A stretch of DNA of 12,545 nucleotides. It comes from Saprospiraceae bacterium (GTDB lineage: Bacteria > Bacteroidota > Bacteroidia > Chitinophagales > Saprospiraceae). The position numbers were made by a program, and so were the translations under genes. The stretch spans positions 1-12,545 of the forward strand of contig JALZVB010000313.1 in assembly GCA_023300835.1 (NCBI GenBank), read 5' to 3'. Below, piece by piece: positions 6,788-12,545 of this stretch. Under the pieces are notes generated by a model. The model saw only the letters and a list, made by a program, of their open reading frames with translations. It had not been told where the DNA came from and did not search any database. Position 1 is the first letter of the stretch. The number at the start of each line of letters is the position of its first letter.

Positions 6788-8398
6788 ATGGATAATAATA
6801 ATTCTAACTCTCTGTTAGGGAGTTTAAAAAATGATATACCAGCAAGTGTAGTTGTCTTTTTTGTAGCACTACCATTATGCTTGGGAATTGCACTGGCCAG
6901 TGGAGCGCCACTTTTTTCAGGATTGATAGCTGGAATTATAGGGGGAATAATTGTAGGTACACTGAGTGGTTCTCACATCGGGGTGAGTGGTCCAGCCGCT
7001 GGATTAGCCGCTATTGTATTGACAGCTATAGGTACATTAGGAGGATTTGAAAATTTCTTACTAGCAGTTGTCTTGGGAGGTGTGATCCAGATGATATTTG
7101 GATTTCTCAAGGCCGGAATTATTGGTTATTATTTTCCTTCATCTGTAATCAAAGGTATGCTTACAGGAATAGGAATCATAATTATCCTTAAGCAGATCCC
7201 TCACTTCTTTGGTTATGACTCAGCTATCGAAGGTAACTTTGCATTTAACCAACAAGATGGAGAGAATACATTTTCTGGAATATTCAGTATGTTGAGTAAC
7301 ATAAGTATGGGTCCTACAATAATAGCAGTAGCGGGCCTTGCAACAATGCTCGTATGGGATAAAATACTTGCTAAGAAAGCAAAGATATTCAAGATCGTAC
7401 AAGGACCATTAGTCGCTGTAGTAATGGGTATTGTATATTTTAACCTAACTAAAGGTACAGCTTACGGCATATCTGAAAATCATATGGTAAGTGTGCCTAT
7501 CCCATCTGATTTTTCTTCATTTCTTGGACAATTTAGTTTTCCTAATTTCAGTCAAATAACGAATCCTGCAATATGGATTACAGCCTTTACAATTGCATTG
7601 GTAGCTAGTCTAGAAACATTGCTCTGTGTAGAAGCGACAGATAAGTTGGACCCAGAAAAAAGGGTAACGCCGACTAATAGAGAACTTATGGCACAAGGTG
7701 CGGGTAACATCATATCAGGGATGATAGGAGGTCTACCTATTACACAAGTAATCGTAAGAAGTTCTGCCAATATACAATCTGGTGGCAAGACCAAGATGTC
7801 AGCAATTATCCACGGCTGTTTACTCTTAATTTCTGTGCTCTTAATACCAGGGCTGTTGAATAATATTCCACTATCTGTATTAGCTGCAATCTTGTTGATC
7901 GTAGGATATAAACTGGCTAAACCAGCATTGTTCAGTGTTATGTATAAATTAGGATGGATGCAGTTTGTCCCATTTATAATTACGATATTGGGAATAGTGT
8001 TTACTGATCTATTGTTAGGAATAGGGATGGGACTTGCAGTAGGAATTGTCATCATCCTAGTCAAGAGTTATCAGAATTCTCACTTCTTACACATCATAGA
8101 TAATAGTGATGGCAAGCATAAGATAAAAATGACACTTGCTGAAGAGGTAACGTTTTTTAATAAGGGCGCTATTCTTAATGAGTTAGATCAATTGCCTGCG
8201 GACTCTTTTCTAGAATTAGATGTGAGGAAAACACGTTATCTAGATAATGACATTATAGAAATATTAGAAGATTTTGCCTTTAAGGCCAAGAACAAAAAGA
8301 TAGATATTAAGTTAGTATCAGAAAGAGGTATTGTTGAGAACCCTCCGAGTTATATTGAATTCTTCAAACTCAGCAAACGTGAAATAAATTTTAATTAA
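6788..8398 (+). CDS. SulP-family inorganic anion transporter, probable bicarbonate transporter
   Basis: This 536-residue inner-membrane transporter belongs to the SulP/SLC26 family. The first membrane segments (about 17-75) contain 'GLIAGIIGGIIVGTLSGS' and the binding-site region 'VSGPAAGLAAIV'. The conserved central motif is at about 274-345: 'SLETLLCVEATDKLDP', then 'TPTNREL', 'GGLPITQVIVRSSANI' and a closing HG. About a dozen hydrophobic segments run to residue 425. A short STAS-like domain follows (about 440-515, 'LELDVRKTRYLDNDIIEIL'). The usual phospho-acceptor Ser/Thr after the conserved Asp is replaced (D-N-D), so regulation by phosphorylation of that site is unlikely. SulP proteins carry sulfate, bicarbonate or other anions. 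The carbonic anhydrase gene 20 bases downstream makes bicarbonate the best guess, as in BicA-type SulP transporters, but sulfate is not excluded. The leader contains TTGACT (6737-6742) with an AT-rich region 18 bases on, a weak promoter candidate at best. Confidence 0.95.
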   Translation: MDNNNSNSLLGSLKNDIPASVVVFFVALPLCLGIALASGAPLFSGLIAGIIGGIIVGTLSGSHIGVSGPAAGLAAIVLTAIGTLGGFENFLLAVVLGGVIQMIFGFLKAGIIGYYFPSSVIKGMLTGIGIIIILKQIPHFFGYDSAIEGNFAFNQQDGENTFSGIFSMLSNISMGPTIIAVAGLATMLVWDKILAKKAKIFKIVQGPLVAVVMGIVYFNLTKGTAYGISENHMVSVPIPSDFSSFLGQFSFPNFSQITNPAIWITAFTIALVASLETLLCVEATDKLDPEKRVTPTNRELMAQGAGNIISGMIGGLPITQVIVRSSANIQSGGKTKMSAIIHGCLLLISVLLIPGLLNNIPLSVLAAILLIVGYKLAKPALFSVMYKLGWMQFVPFIITILGIVFTDLLLGIGMGLAVGIVIILVKSYQNSHFLHIIDNSDGKHKIKMTLAEEVTFFNKGAILNELDQLPADSFLELDVRKTRYLDNDIIEILEDFAFKAKNKKIDIKLVSERGIVENPPSYIEFFKLSKREINFN

Positions 8399-8418
8399 TC
8401 ATTTTAAACTTAAACGAA

Positions 8419-9081
8419 ATGCAGCTATCAGAATTTAATACTAATACTCAGACTAAGGAATCGCAATCTCAAGTTTCGCCAGAAAAGGCATTAGAATTAC
8501 TCAAGGAAGGTAATAAGAGATTTGTTGCCAGTGCACCTGTTAATAGAAACTTATCTCAGCAAGTGCAAGATACGAGTACGGGGCAATATCCATTTGCAAC
8601 AGTTCTACATTGTATAGACTCGAGAGTCTCTTCTGAGTTGGTATTTGATCAAGGTATAGGCGATGTTTTTAGCATAAGAATAGCTGGGAACTTTGTTAAC
8701 CAAGACATCCTGGGGAGTATGGAGTTTGCATGCAAGTTGGCAGGAACTAAGGTTATCGTTGTCCTAGGTCATACAGCTTGTGGCGCAGTAAAAGGCGCAT
8801 GTGATGATGCTAAGTTAGGGAACTTAACAGCTATGCTAGATAAGATAAAGCCAGCTGTAAATAGTGTAACTGAACCTACTGACGCAGGACTGCGTAATTC
8901 TAAAAACATAGATTTTGTCAATAATGTAGCTGCAGAAAATGTGAGACTTACGATTGCTAAAATTCATGCGGATAGTCCTGTCTTAGCGGAAATGTATAAG
9001 AACGGAGAGATAGATATCGTAGGCGGTATGTACGATATACATACAGGAATAGTAAGTTTTTATGAAAAACAGCAAGCTTAA
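8419..9081 (+). CDS. Beta-class carbonic anhydrase
   Basis: This 220-residue enzyme catalyses CO2 + H2O <-> HCO3- + H+. The zinc site is complete: C65-x-D67-x-R69 ('HCIDSRVSSELVFDQGIGD') supplies Cys and the Asp-Arg dyad, and H118-x2-C121 ('VLGHTACGAVKGA') supplies the other ligands. 'RIAGNFVNQDILGSMEFA' and the C-terminal 'GGMYDIHTGIVSF' are further family signatures. Length is normal. There is no signal peptide, so it should act in the cytoplasm. It lies 20 bases after the SulP gene and overlaps the next gene, so the three are almost certainly co-transcribed. The pairing suggests that bicarbonate taken up or exported by SulP is interconverted with CO2, for carboxylation reactions or pH control. 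The enzymatic call is firm. The physiological role is inferred from context. Confidence 0.97.
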   Translation: MQLSEFNTNTQTKESQSQVSPEKALELLKEGNKRFVASAPVNRNLSQQVQDTSTGQYPFATVLHCIDSRVSSELVFDQGIGDVFSIRIAGNFVNQDILGSMEFACKLAGTKVIVVLGHTACGAVKGACDDAKLGNLTAMLDKIKPAVNSVTEPTDAGLRNSKNIDFVNNVAAENVRLTIAKIHADSPVLAEMYKNGEIDIVGGMYDIHTGIVSFYEKQQA

Positions 9082-9745
9082 AAATATGCTGATATTAAAT
9101 TCATTAATTAGGATACTGCCAGTCATTGTAATCATGTTGTCCTCTGTCATGAGTTTTTCTCAAGACAGTGGATTGGGCAATTGGTTAGTATACATAGGAA
9201 GTAAGAAGATAGATACAAGATGGAATATCCATCATGAGGTCCAGTACAGAAACTACAATGCTATAGGTGATCTAGAGCAACTGCTGCTGAGAGGAGGCGT
9301 AGGTTATAACCTTACAGAAGGGAATAATAATCTCTTACTAGGTTACGGTTATATACACAGTGAAAATTATGTTAACGCCGATGACAAAGTCAATGTAGGA
9401 GAACATAGATTGTTTCAGCAATTTATAACGAAGCAGAAGGCGGGTTCTATAGGGTTACAGCACAGGTATAGAATAGAGGAGAGATGGGTAGAAGGTGACT
9501 TCAAGCTAAGGTTCAGGTATTTCTTAGGATTGAAGTTTCCATTAAAACAAAGCCCTTATTATCTGTCCGTCTATAACGAGATATTCATAAACAATAAGGA
9601 TAACGTATTTGATAGAAATAGAACTTATGGTGGGATAGGATATAAATTAAGCGATGCCCTGAGACTAGAACTGGGCTATATGAATCAGTTTTTAAACGCA
9701 GGTTCTAGAGATCAGATAAACCTCATTGTCTTCTCAAGTTTCTAG
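9062..9745 (+). CDS. DUF2490-type outer-membrane beta-barrel protein
   Basis: The 227-residue product has an N-terminal signal peptide ('LPVIVIMLSSVMSFSQ') and then alternating amphipathic strands rich in aromatic residues and Arg/Tyr. Examples are 'WNIHHEVQYRNYN', 'LLLRGGVGYNLTEGNNNLL', 'RLFQQFITKQ', 'LQHRYRIEERWV' and 'FRYFLGLKFPL', with a C-terminal strand ending in Phe ('DQINLIVFSSF'). The pattern, length and 'GNWLVYIGSKKI' opening fit the DUF2490 family, which is predicted to form outer-membrane barrels of unknown function. The first ATG (9062) lies inside the carbonic anhydrase gene (20-base overlap). A second ATG at 9086, 4 bases after its stop, gives a shorter signal peptide and is also plausible. 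Both arrangements imply translational coupling. Its place after SulP and the anhydrase suggests a supporting role at the outer membrane, perhaps solute passage, but the family has no established substrate. Confidence 0.85.
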   Translation: MKNSKLKNMLILNSLIRILPVIVIMLSSVMSFSQDSGLGNWLVYIGSKKIDTRWNIHHEVQYRNYNAIGDLEQLLLRGGVGYNLTEGNNNLLLGYGYIHSENYVNADDKVNVGEHRLFQQFITKQKAGSIGLQHRYRIEERWVEGDFKLRFRYFLGLKFPLKQSPYYLSVYNEIFINNKDNVFDRNRTYGGIGYKLSDALRLELGYMNQFLNAGSRDQINLIVFSSF

Positions 9746-9794
9746 AAAGACAAACGAGGTATCATAGATAAAGTTGGTTTTTTCGTTTTGATGT

Positions 9795-9830
9795 GGACGT
9801 CTGTTTTCTAAGGAACAGGCGTCCTTTTTT
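9795..9830 (+). terminator. Rho-independent terminator of the SulP/carbonic anhydrase/DUF2490 operon
   Basis: GGACGTCTGTT (9795-9805) pairs with AACAGGCGTCC (9814-9824) with one G-U wobble across an 8-base loop. Six T follow (9825-9830). It is 49 bases after the DUF2490 stop. The minus strand lacks a T-run after the stem, so it should act mainly on the plus strand and not on the convergent gene ending at 9859. Confidence 0.9.
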
Positions 9831-9858
9831 GTAGTTATTAACTCTTGTAACTCGCTTT

Positions 9859-10653
9859 TTACTCCTTGATAAACTGTCCCGACTTCAATGTTTTTTGGTT
9901 CAATAGCAACTCGTAGAAATATGTACCTGATACATACTGACTAACATCTACCTTGGTATTGTTACTGCTTAATGCTTGAGTAGAAACAGTTCTGCCAGCG
10001 TTATCTACAATATTCATATAAGCTCCACTAGGTAAATTCTCTACATTGATCTGAATATAATCCGTAGCGGGGTTAGGTTGTAGGCTTACTTCTATGTGCT
10101 CAGCAATCGACTCTAGTGAACTTATACAACCAGCACCTGGCACCATAAACGTATGATCATCTGGTTGACTGATTCCTATGTTATCAAAATTCACATTTAA
10201 GATTTCAGAGATTTGGCTCTGAGAAGTTCCGATATTAGCTACAAATATTTCAGATTCGGCACATTCTCCACCGATAACTTTGAATCTTATAGAAAACATA
10301 GGAGAATCATCTGCTAGACTATGCGTTATAAGGTCAGACCAACTGAGACGTAACTTTCCGTCCCGTGGGGTTGTCATATCTTGAGATGGTAATGCAATAT
10401 TGGCCTCACTGAAAGGTGCTAAATCAGTAGCAAAAGAATGTGTGCCTATCACTTGTAATACTGTAGAATCCCAGTGTATGAATGTCTGTACACCGTACAA
10501 TTCCGTAAAACCTTTCACTCTCATGGTTACATCTACCTCGTTGTTTTCATCAATGTCACTTATATCAAATGCCACTTGGAGAGGACTCTGTTGTGCGATG
10601 AGACTCATTGTAGATAGAAGAAAAAAGCAAATTACTTTATTGATGGTGGACAT
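9859..10653 (-). CDS. Secreted single cohesin-like protein with a T9SS sorting domain
   Basis: I choose the ATG at 10653 (264 residues) because it places the signal peptide directly at the N-terminus ('STINKVICFFLLSTMSLIAQ'). An upstream in-frame ATG at 10695 would add 14 residues before it. Residues 24-160 are a cohesin-like domain closely matching domain B of the 1160-residue protein: 'LYGVQTFIHWDSTVL' against 'LYGVQTFVLWDSTVI', and 'GKLRLSWSD' against 'GKLRMSWSD'. The two domains also match in 'SEILNVNFDNIGIS'. Cys131 and Cys176 correspond to cysteines in that domain and may form a disulfide. Residues 187-264 are the T9SS C-terminal sorting domain ('SLQPNPATDYIQI', ending 'KSGQFIKE'). The product should be exported and attached at the surface by T9SS. 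The gene is convergent with the SulP set and divergent from the next gene. Its partner is unknown; the dockerin proteins at 1250-5406 are candidates. Confidence 0.9.
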   Translation of the reverse strand: MSTINKVICFFLLSTMSLIAQQSPLQVAFDISDIDENNEVDVTMRVKGFTELYGVQTFIHWDSTVLQVIGTHSFATDLAPFSEANIALPSQDMTTPRDGKLRLSWSDLITHSLADDSPMFSIRFKVIGGECAESEIFVANIGTSQSQISEILNVNFDNIGISQPDDHTFMVPGAGCISSLESIAEHIEVSLQPNPATDYIQINVENLPSGAYMNIVDNAGRTVSTQALSSNNTKVDVSQYVSGTYFYELLLNQKTLKSGQFIKE

Positions 10654-10871
10654 AACTATAGAATTTTGTAGGAAAATGGATTTTGTTAAAATCAAAAGGA
10701 AGATCAGGTTGCAAAAATAGGTGTTATTAGGTTTCTACATAATAAAAAAGCGATATACCAACATTTTATAAAGAACAGCACCGTCTGCAATTGGCATTTA
10801 TAGATTTTTGCTTAAGAAGTTTCGTAAAACAAGCTTTAACGGCATATCTTTACCTCCAAAAAATTACTACT

Positions 10872-11672
10872 ATGAAATCAGTTTTACTTTATATTATATT
10901 TATCGTTTCAGCTATAGGACTTATGTCTAATCAAGGTGGTCGAGGTAGTACAAGTGGTCCAGCCACAACCGCTCCTGGTGAAAGTGGGCAGACTTGCGGC
11001 CAATCAGGCTGCCATAATGGCGGCGCATTTGATGTTGCGCCGGAGATAGAATTAACGGATGCTGCTGGAGATGTTGTTTTGGGATATGTTCCTGGAGAAA
11101 CTTATACCGTATCACTTAAGATTAATCACAGTGGATTGCCTGCAGGTTATGGTTTTCAGATGGTATGTCTTACTGATGCTGATAATACAGGTGTTAATAC
11201 CTTCAGCAACTTTGTAGGAGATATAGATGATATTATGCTTCTAGATAGACAATATGTAGAGCAGAAAAGTAGATTACCTGTAGATCTTATCCCATTGACA
11301 TGGACGGCGCCAGAATTTGGTACAGGTGATGTAACTTTCTATGCTGCAGCTAATGCTGTTAATGGGAACGGTAATTCTGGAGGTGATGGTGCGGGAATAA
11401 CATCTACAACTATTGTTGAAGGTGGGCCTTTATCATCATCAGATATTCCGAGTCTTGCAGATATTAGTATTTCTCCTAATCCTACTGCTGATTATATAAA
11501 TATCGCATCATCAGAATCTATAGTTGCGGTAAATATATATAATACACAAGGCCAGAAAATTATCTCAGAAACTACTGATAGAATCAATGTATCAGACCTC
11601 AGAACAGGACTTTATATTGCTAAGGTTGTAACTGGTAGTGGTGAGGTGACGAGGACTTTTGTTAAGAAGTAA
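10872..11672 (+). CDS. T9SS-secreted protein with choice-of-anchor-V-like domain and a CX4CH motif
   Basis: The frame opens at 10791, but the ATG at 10872 puts a proper signal peptide first ('MKSVLLYIIFIVSAIGLMSN'), giving 266 residues. Residues 28-180 resemble the choice-of-anchor V domain seen in surface proteins with various anchors: 'GPATTAPGESGQTCGQSGCH', then a beta-sandwich with 'YVPGETYTVSLKINHSG' and 'AGYGFQMVCLTD'. The N-terminal motif here is C42-x4-C47-H48. Related proteins in other phyla, as I recall them, show C-x2-C-H at the same place, which recalls a c-type haem site. Haem binding is not established for this version. Residues 193-266 are a T9SS sorting domain ('SISPNPTADYINI', ending 'TRTFVKK'). 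It is the first gene on the plus strand after a divergent 218-base gap and is followed by a strong terminator, so it is probably transcribed alone. Function is unknown. Confidence 0.87.
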   Translation: MKSVLLYIIFIVSAIGLMSNQGGRGSTSGPATTAPGESGQTCGQSGCHNGGAFDVAPEIELTDAAGDVVLGYVPGETYTVSLKINHSGLPAGYGFQMVCLTDADNTGVNTFSNFVGDIDDIMLLDRQYVEQKSRLPVDLIPLTWTAPEFGTGDVTFYAAANAVNGNGNSGGDGAGITSTTIVEGGPLSSSDIPSLADISISPNPTADYINIASSESIVAVNIYNTQGQKIISETTDRINVSDLRTGLYIAKVVTGSGEVTRTFVKK

Positions 11673-11700
11673 TATAGTCGGAAACGATATATTCTCAATG

Positions 11701-11740
11701 AAAAGCCCTTTAAGATGTTTCATCTTAAAGGGCTTTTTTT
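11701..11740 (+). terminator. Strong rho-independent terminator
   Basis: AAAAGCCCTTTAAGATG (11701-11717) pairs perfectly with CATCTTAAAGGGCTTTT (11721-11737) around a TTT loop and continues into T-rich sequence (TTTTTTT to 11740). It lies 28 bases after the stop of the choice-of-anchor-V-like gene. The A-run before the stem also makes it a possible terminator for minus-strand transcripts. Confidence 0.93.
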
Positions 11741-11760
11741 ATATTGTTTACGCAGGGATT

Positions 11761-11920
11761 ATACCAATTTACCTTTAAGATGTCGTATAAGATTTAAAAG
11801 AGAATTTGTTTAGATTAAGGCGAAAAACGCAGGCATAGCCTAGCTATGACGAGTATTTTCAACACAGAGATGAGCAAATTCTAATAAAATATGTGCGGCA
11901 TTCTGAAGTTAAACTGGTAT
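11761..11920. repeat. MITE-like palindromic dispersed repeat, copy 2
   Basis: This 160-bp element has imperfect terminal inverted repeats: ATACCAATTTACCTTTAAGATG on the left in two parts (ATACCAATTTA, then CCTTTAAGATG), and on the right the complement of CATTCTGAAGTTAAACTGGTAT. The palindrome continues inward (AGAATTTG against CAAATTCT, GAAAAAC against GTATTTTC) to a centre CATAGC-CTA-GCTATG (11834-11848). That centre is also the exact midpoint between the ends. The same sequence, with eroded tips, occurs at 886-1031. No coding sequence is present. The structure fits a non-autonomous element moved by a transposase encoded elsewhere, or a structured repeat. Confidence 0.85.
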
Positions 11921-12194
11921 TAGTAGTTCTCTCTTTGATTTGATCCAAAATCACGTGAATAATTATTGGTTAAATTTCAATGTTATTATTTCTATGTCGC
12001 TTTTCTACTACTACAAGATCGTCAATATATCATAGCATTTAAATCATATACACAAGCTCCAGAAGATCGATATACTCAAAAAGTATAGAGTCACTCAGTT
12101 GTAGCTTTATTATCAACTGTGCCGTCCATTCTTTCTATTAATATACCACTACGCTGTGGCTTTTATTGATTGTTTATTGGATTTAAGATCCACC
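11921..12194. other. Intergenic stretch, no gene seen
   Basis: This is AT-rich sequence between the palindromic repeat and the terminator of the right-edge gene. I see no open frame with protein-like composition on either strand, no tRNA-like cloverleaf, and no repeats beyond short AT-rich words. Confidence 0.6.
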
Positions 12195-12230
12195 AAAAAA
12201 AAAACAGCCACCAATATAAATTGGCGGCTG
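12195..12230 (-). terminator. Rho-independent terminator for minus-strand transcription from the right edge
   Basis: CAGCCACCAAT (12205-12215) and ATTGGCGGCTG (12220-12230) form an 11-bp stem with a 4-base loop. Read on the minus strand, the one non-Watson-Crick position is a G-U wobble, and the stem is followed by ten T (complement of the A-run 12195-12204). On the plus strand that position is an A-C mismatch and there is no T-run. The terminator therefore serves a minus-strand gene to the right. Confidence 0.88.
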
Positions 12231-12415
12231 CTTAAGTGAGACCTTATGTTATTGTTATTTAGTCCTCATAGATTATTTGCTATCAGATAAAACAACAGTC
12301 TTGTCATTGTCGCTGAATGATCTATCAATCAATAAGTGAAGGGGATCTATGTCTGAGAAAATCATTAGTCGCAGGATAAGGCGATTCTTGATATTTGTAT
12401 TCTTCAAACTAGATA

Positions 12416-12545
12416 CTATATCTTCTGTAACATCCCACGGTAAGATCCATCCTTACTCTCATAGACGACAACGTAACTACCAGAATACCATTCTGTAGTA
12501 TCTATGTGCAGATTGCCTATCCCAGGTGATTTATCCATTTCTATG
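12416..12545 (-). CDS. C-terminal end of a T9SS-secreted protein (5' part beyond the right edge)
   Basis: The minus-strand frame is open from the window edge to a TAG at 12416-12418 and gives 42 residues. They read like the end of a T9SS C-terminal sorting domain: a strand with 'GIGNLHIDTTEWYSGSYVVV' and then 'YESKDGSYRGMLQKI'. The pattern 'ID.s.w.sG.Y.v......G......l.k' matches the ends of the three complete sorting domains in this window ('IDVSSIESGIYMYVV', 'VDVSQYVSGTYFYEL', 'INVSDLRTGLYIAKV'). Nothing can be said about the rest of the protein. The terminator for this strand is 186 bases after the stop, unusually far compared with the 28-55 bases for the other genes here. Confidence 0.7.
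   Translation of the reverse strand, partial: IEMDKSPGIGNLHIDTTEWYSGSYVVVYESKDGSYRGMLQKI

Noticed and set aside
7552..8064. 170-codon minus-strand open frame inside the SulP gene
   Set aside because: It is antisense to a well-conserved membrane protein; the low-complexity Ile/Asn/Pro content is what the reverse frame of a hydrophobic gene gives.
10400..10720. 106-codon plus-strand open frame over the start of the cohesin-like gene
   Set aside because: It is antisense to a gene with clear signal peptide and domain similarity; no family features are seen in this frame.
10791..10871. N-terminal extension of 27 residues on the choice-of-anchor-V-like protein
   Set aside because: The extension would bury the signal peptide in the interior; starting at 10872 gives a normal secretion signal, so the upstream codons are taken as leader.
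886..11920. Composite transposon or genomic island bounded by the two palindromic repeats
   Set aside because: There is no transposase, integrase or tRNA in between, the genes look native in composition, and the same-orientation MITE-like copies can be explained by independent insertion.

Overview
The window looks like chromosomal DNA of a marine-type member of the Bacteroidota, most likely from the Saprospiria (Saprospira/Lewinella group). Four things point there. The DNA is AT-rich. Start codons lack clear Shine-Dalgarno sites. Several secreted proteins end in the type IX secretion system (T9SS) C-terminal sorting domain with a PNP motif. Two proteins carry module types I associate with Saprospiria surface proteins: Cys-rich 'TVTDLTTGDTCWGTVNVEDK' blocks and dockerin pairs ending in 'KIGDIN' or 'KPGDVD'. 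The lineage call is inference.

Left part (1-5406, all minus strand): a surface-protein cluster with cohesin-like and dockerin-like modules. A 5' fragment of a tandem cohesin-like protein runs off the left edge (1-775). A 1160-residue mosaic protein follows (1250-4732), with three cohesin-like domains, HYR-like modules, a dockerin-like pair and a T9SS sorting domain. A 195-residue dockerin protein without a sorting domain (4819-5406) lies just upstream, probably in the same operon. A strong minus-strand terminator (1161-1194) closes this unit.

Middle (5611-9830): a probable inorganic-carbon module. A TetR-family regulator (minus strand) diverges from a plus-strand set of four genes: a small secreted acidic protein, a SulP anion transporter with a STAS-like tail, a beta-carbonic anhydrase, and a DUF2490-type outer-membrane barrel. 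The barrel gene overlaps the anhydrase gene. A perfect 27-bp palindrome between the regulator and the small gene is an obvious candidate operator. A terminator at 9795-9830 ends the set. A simple model is that SulP imports bicarbonate (or another anion), the anhydrase interconverts CO2 and bicarbonate, and the barrel and small protein serve the envelope side, all under TetR control.

Right part (9859-12545): another cohesin-like T9SS protein (minus strand), paralogous to a domain of the 1160-residue protein. A choice-of-anchor-V-like T9SS protein with a Cys-x4-Cys-His motif diverges from it and has a strong terminator. After a gene-poor stretch comes the last 42 codons of another minus-strand gene, which also look like a T9SS sorting domain.

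Two copies of a roughly 150-160 bp full-length imperfect palindrome, a MITE-like dispersed repeat, lie in the same orientation near each end (886-1031 and 11761-11920). I found no tRNA, rRNA, CRISPR array or transposase gene.
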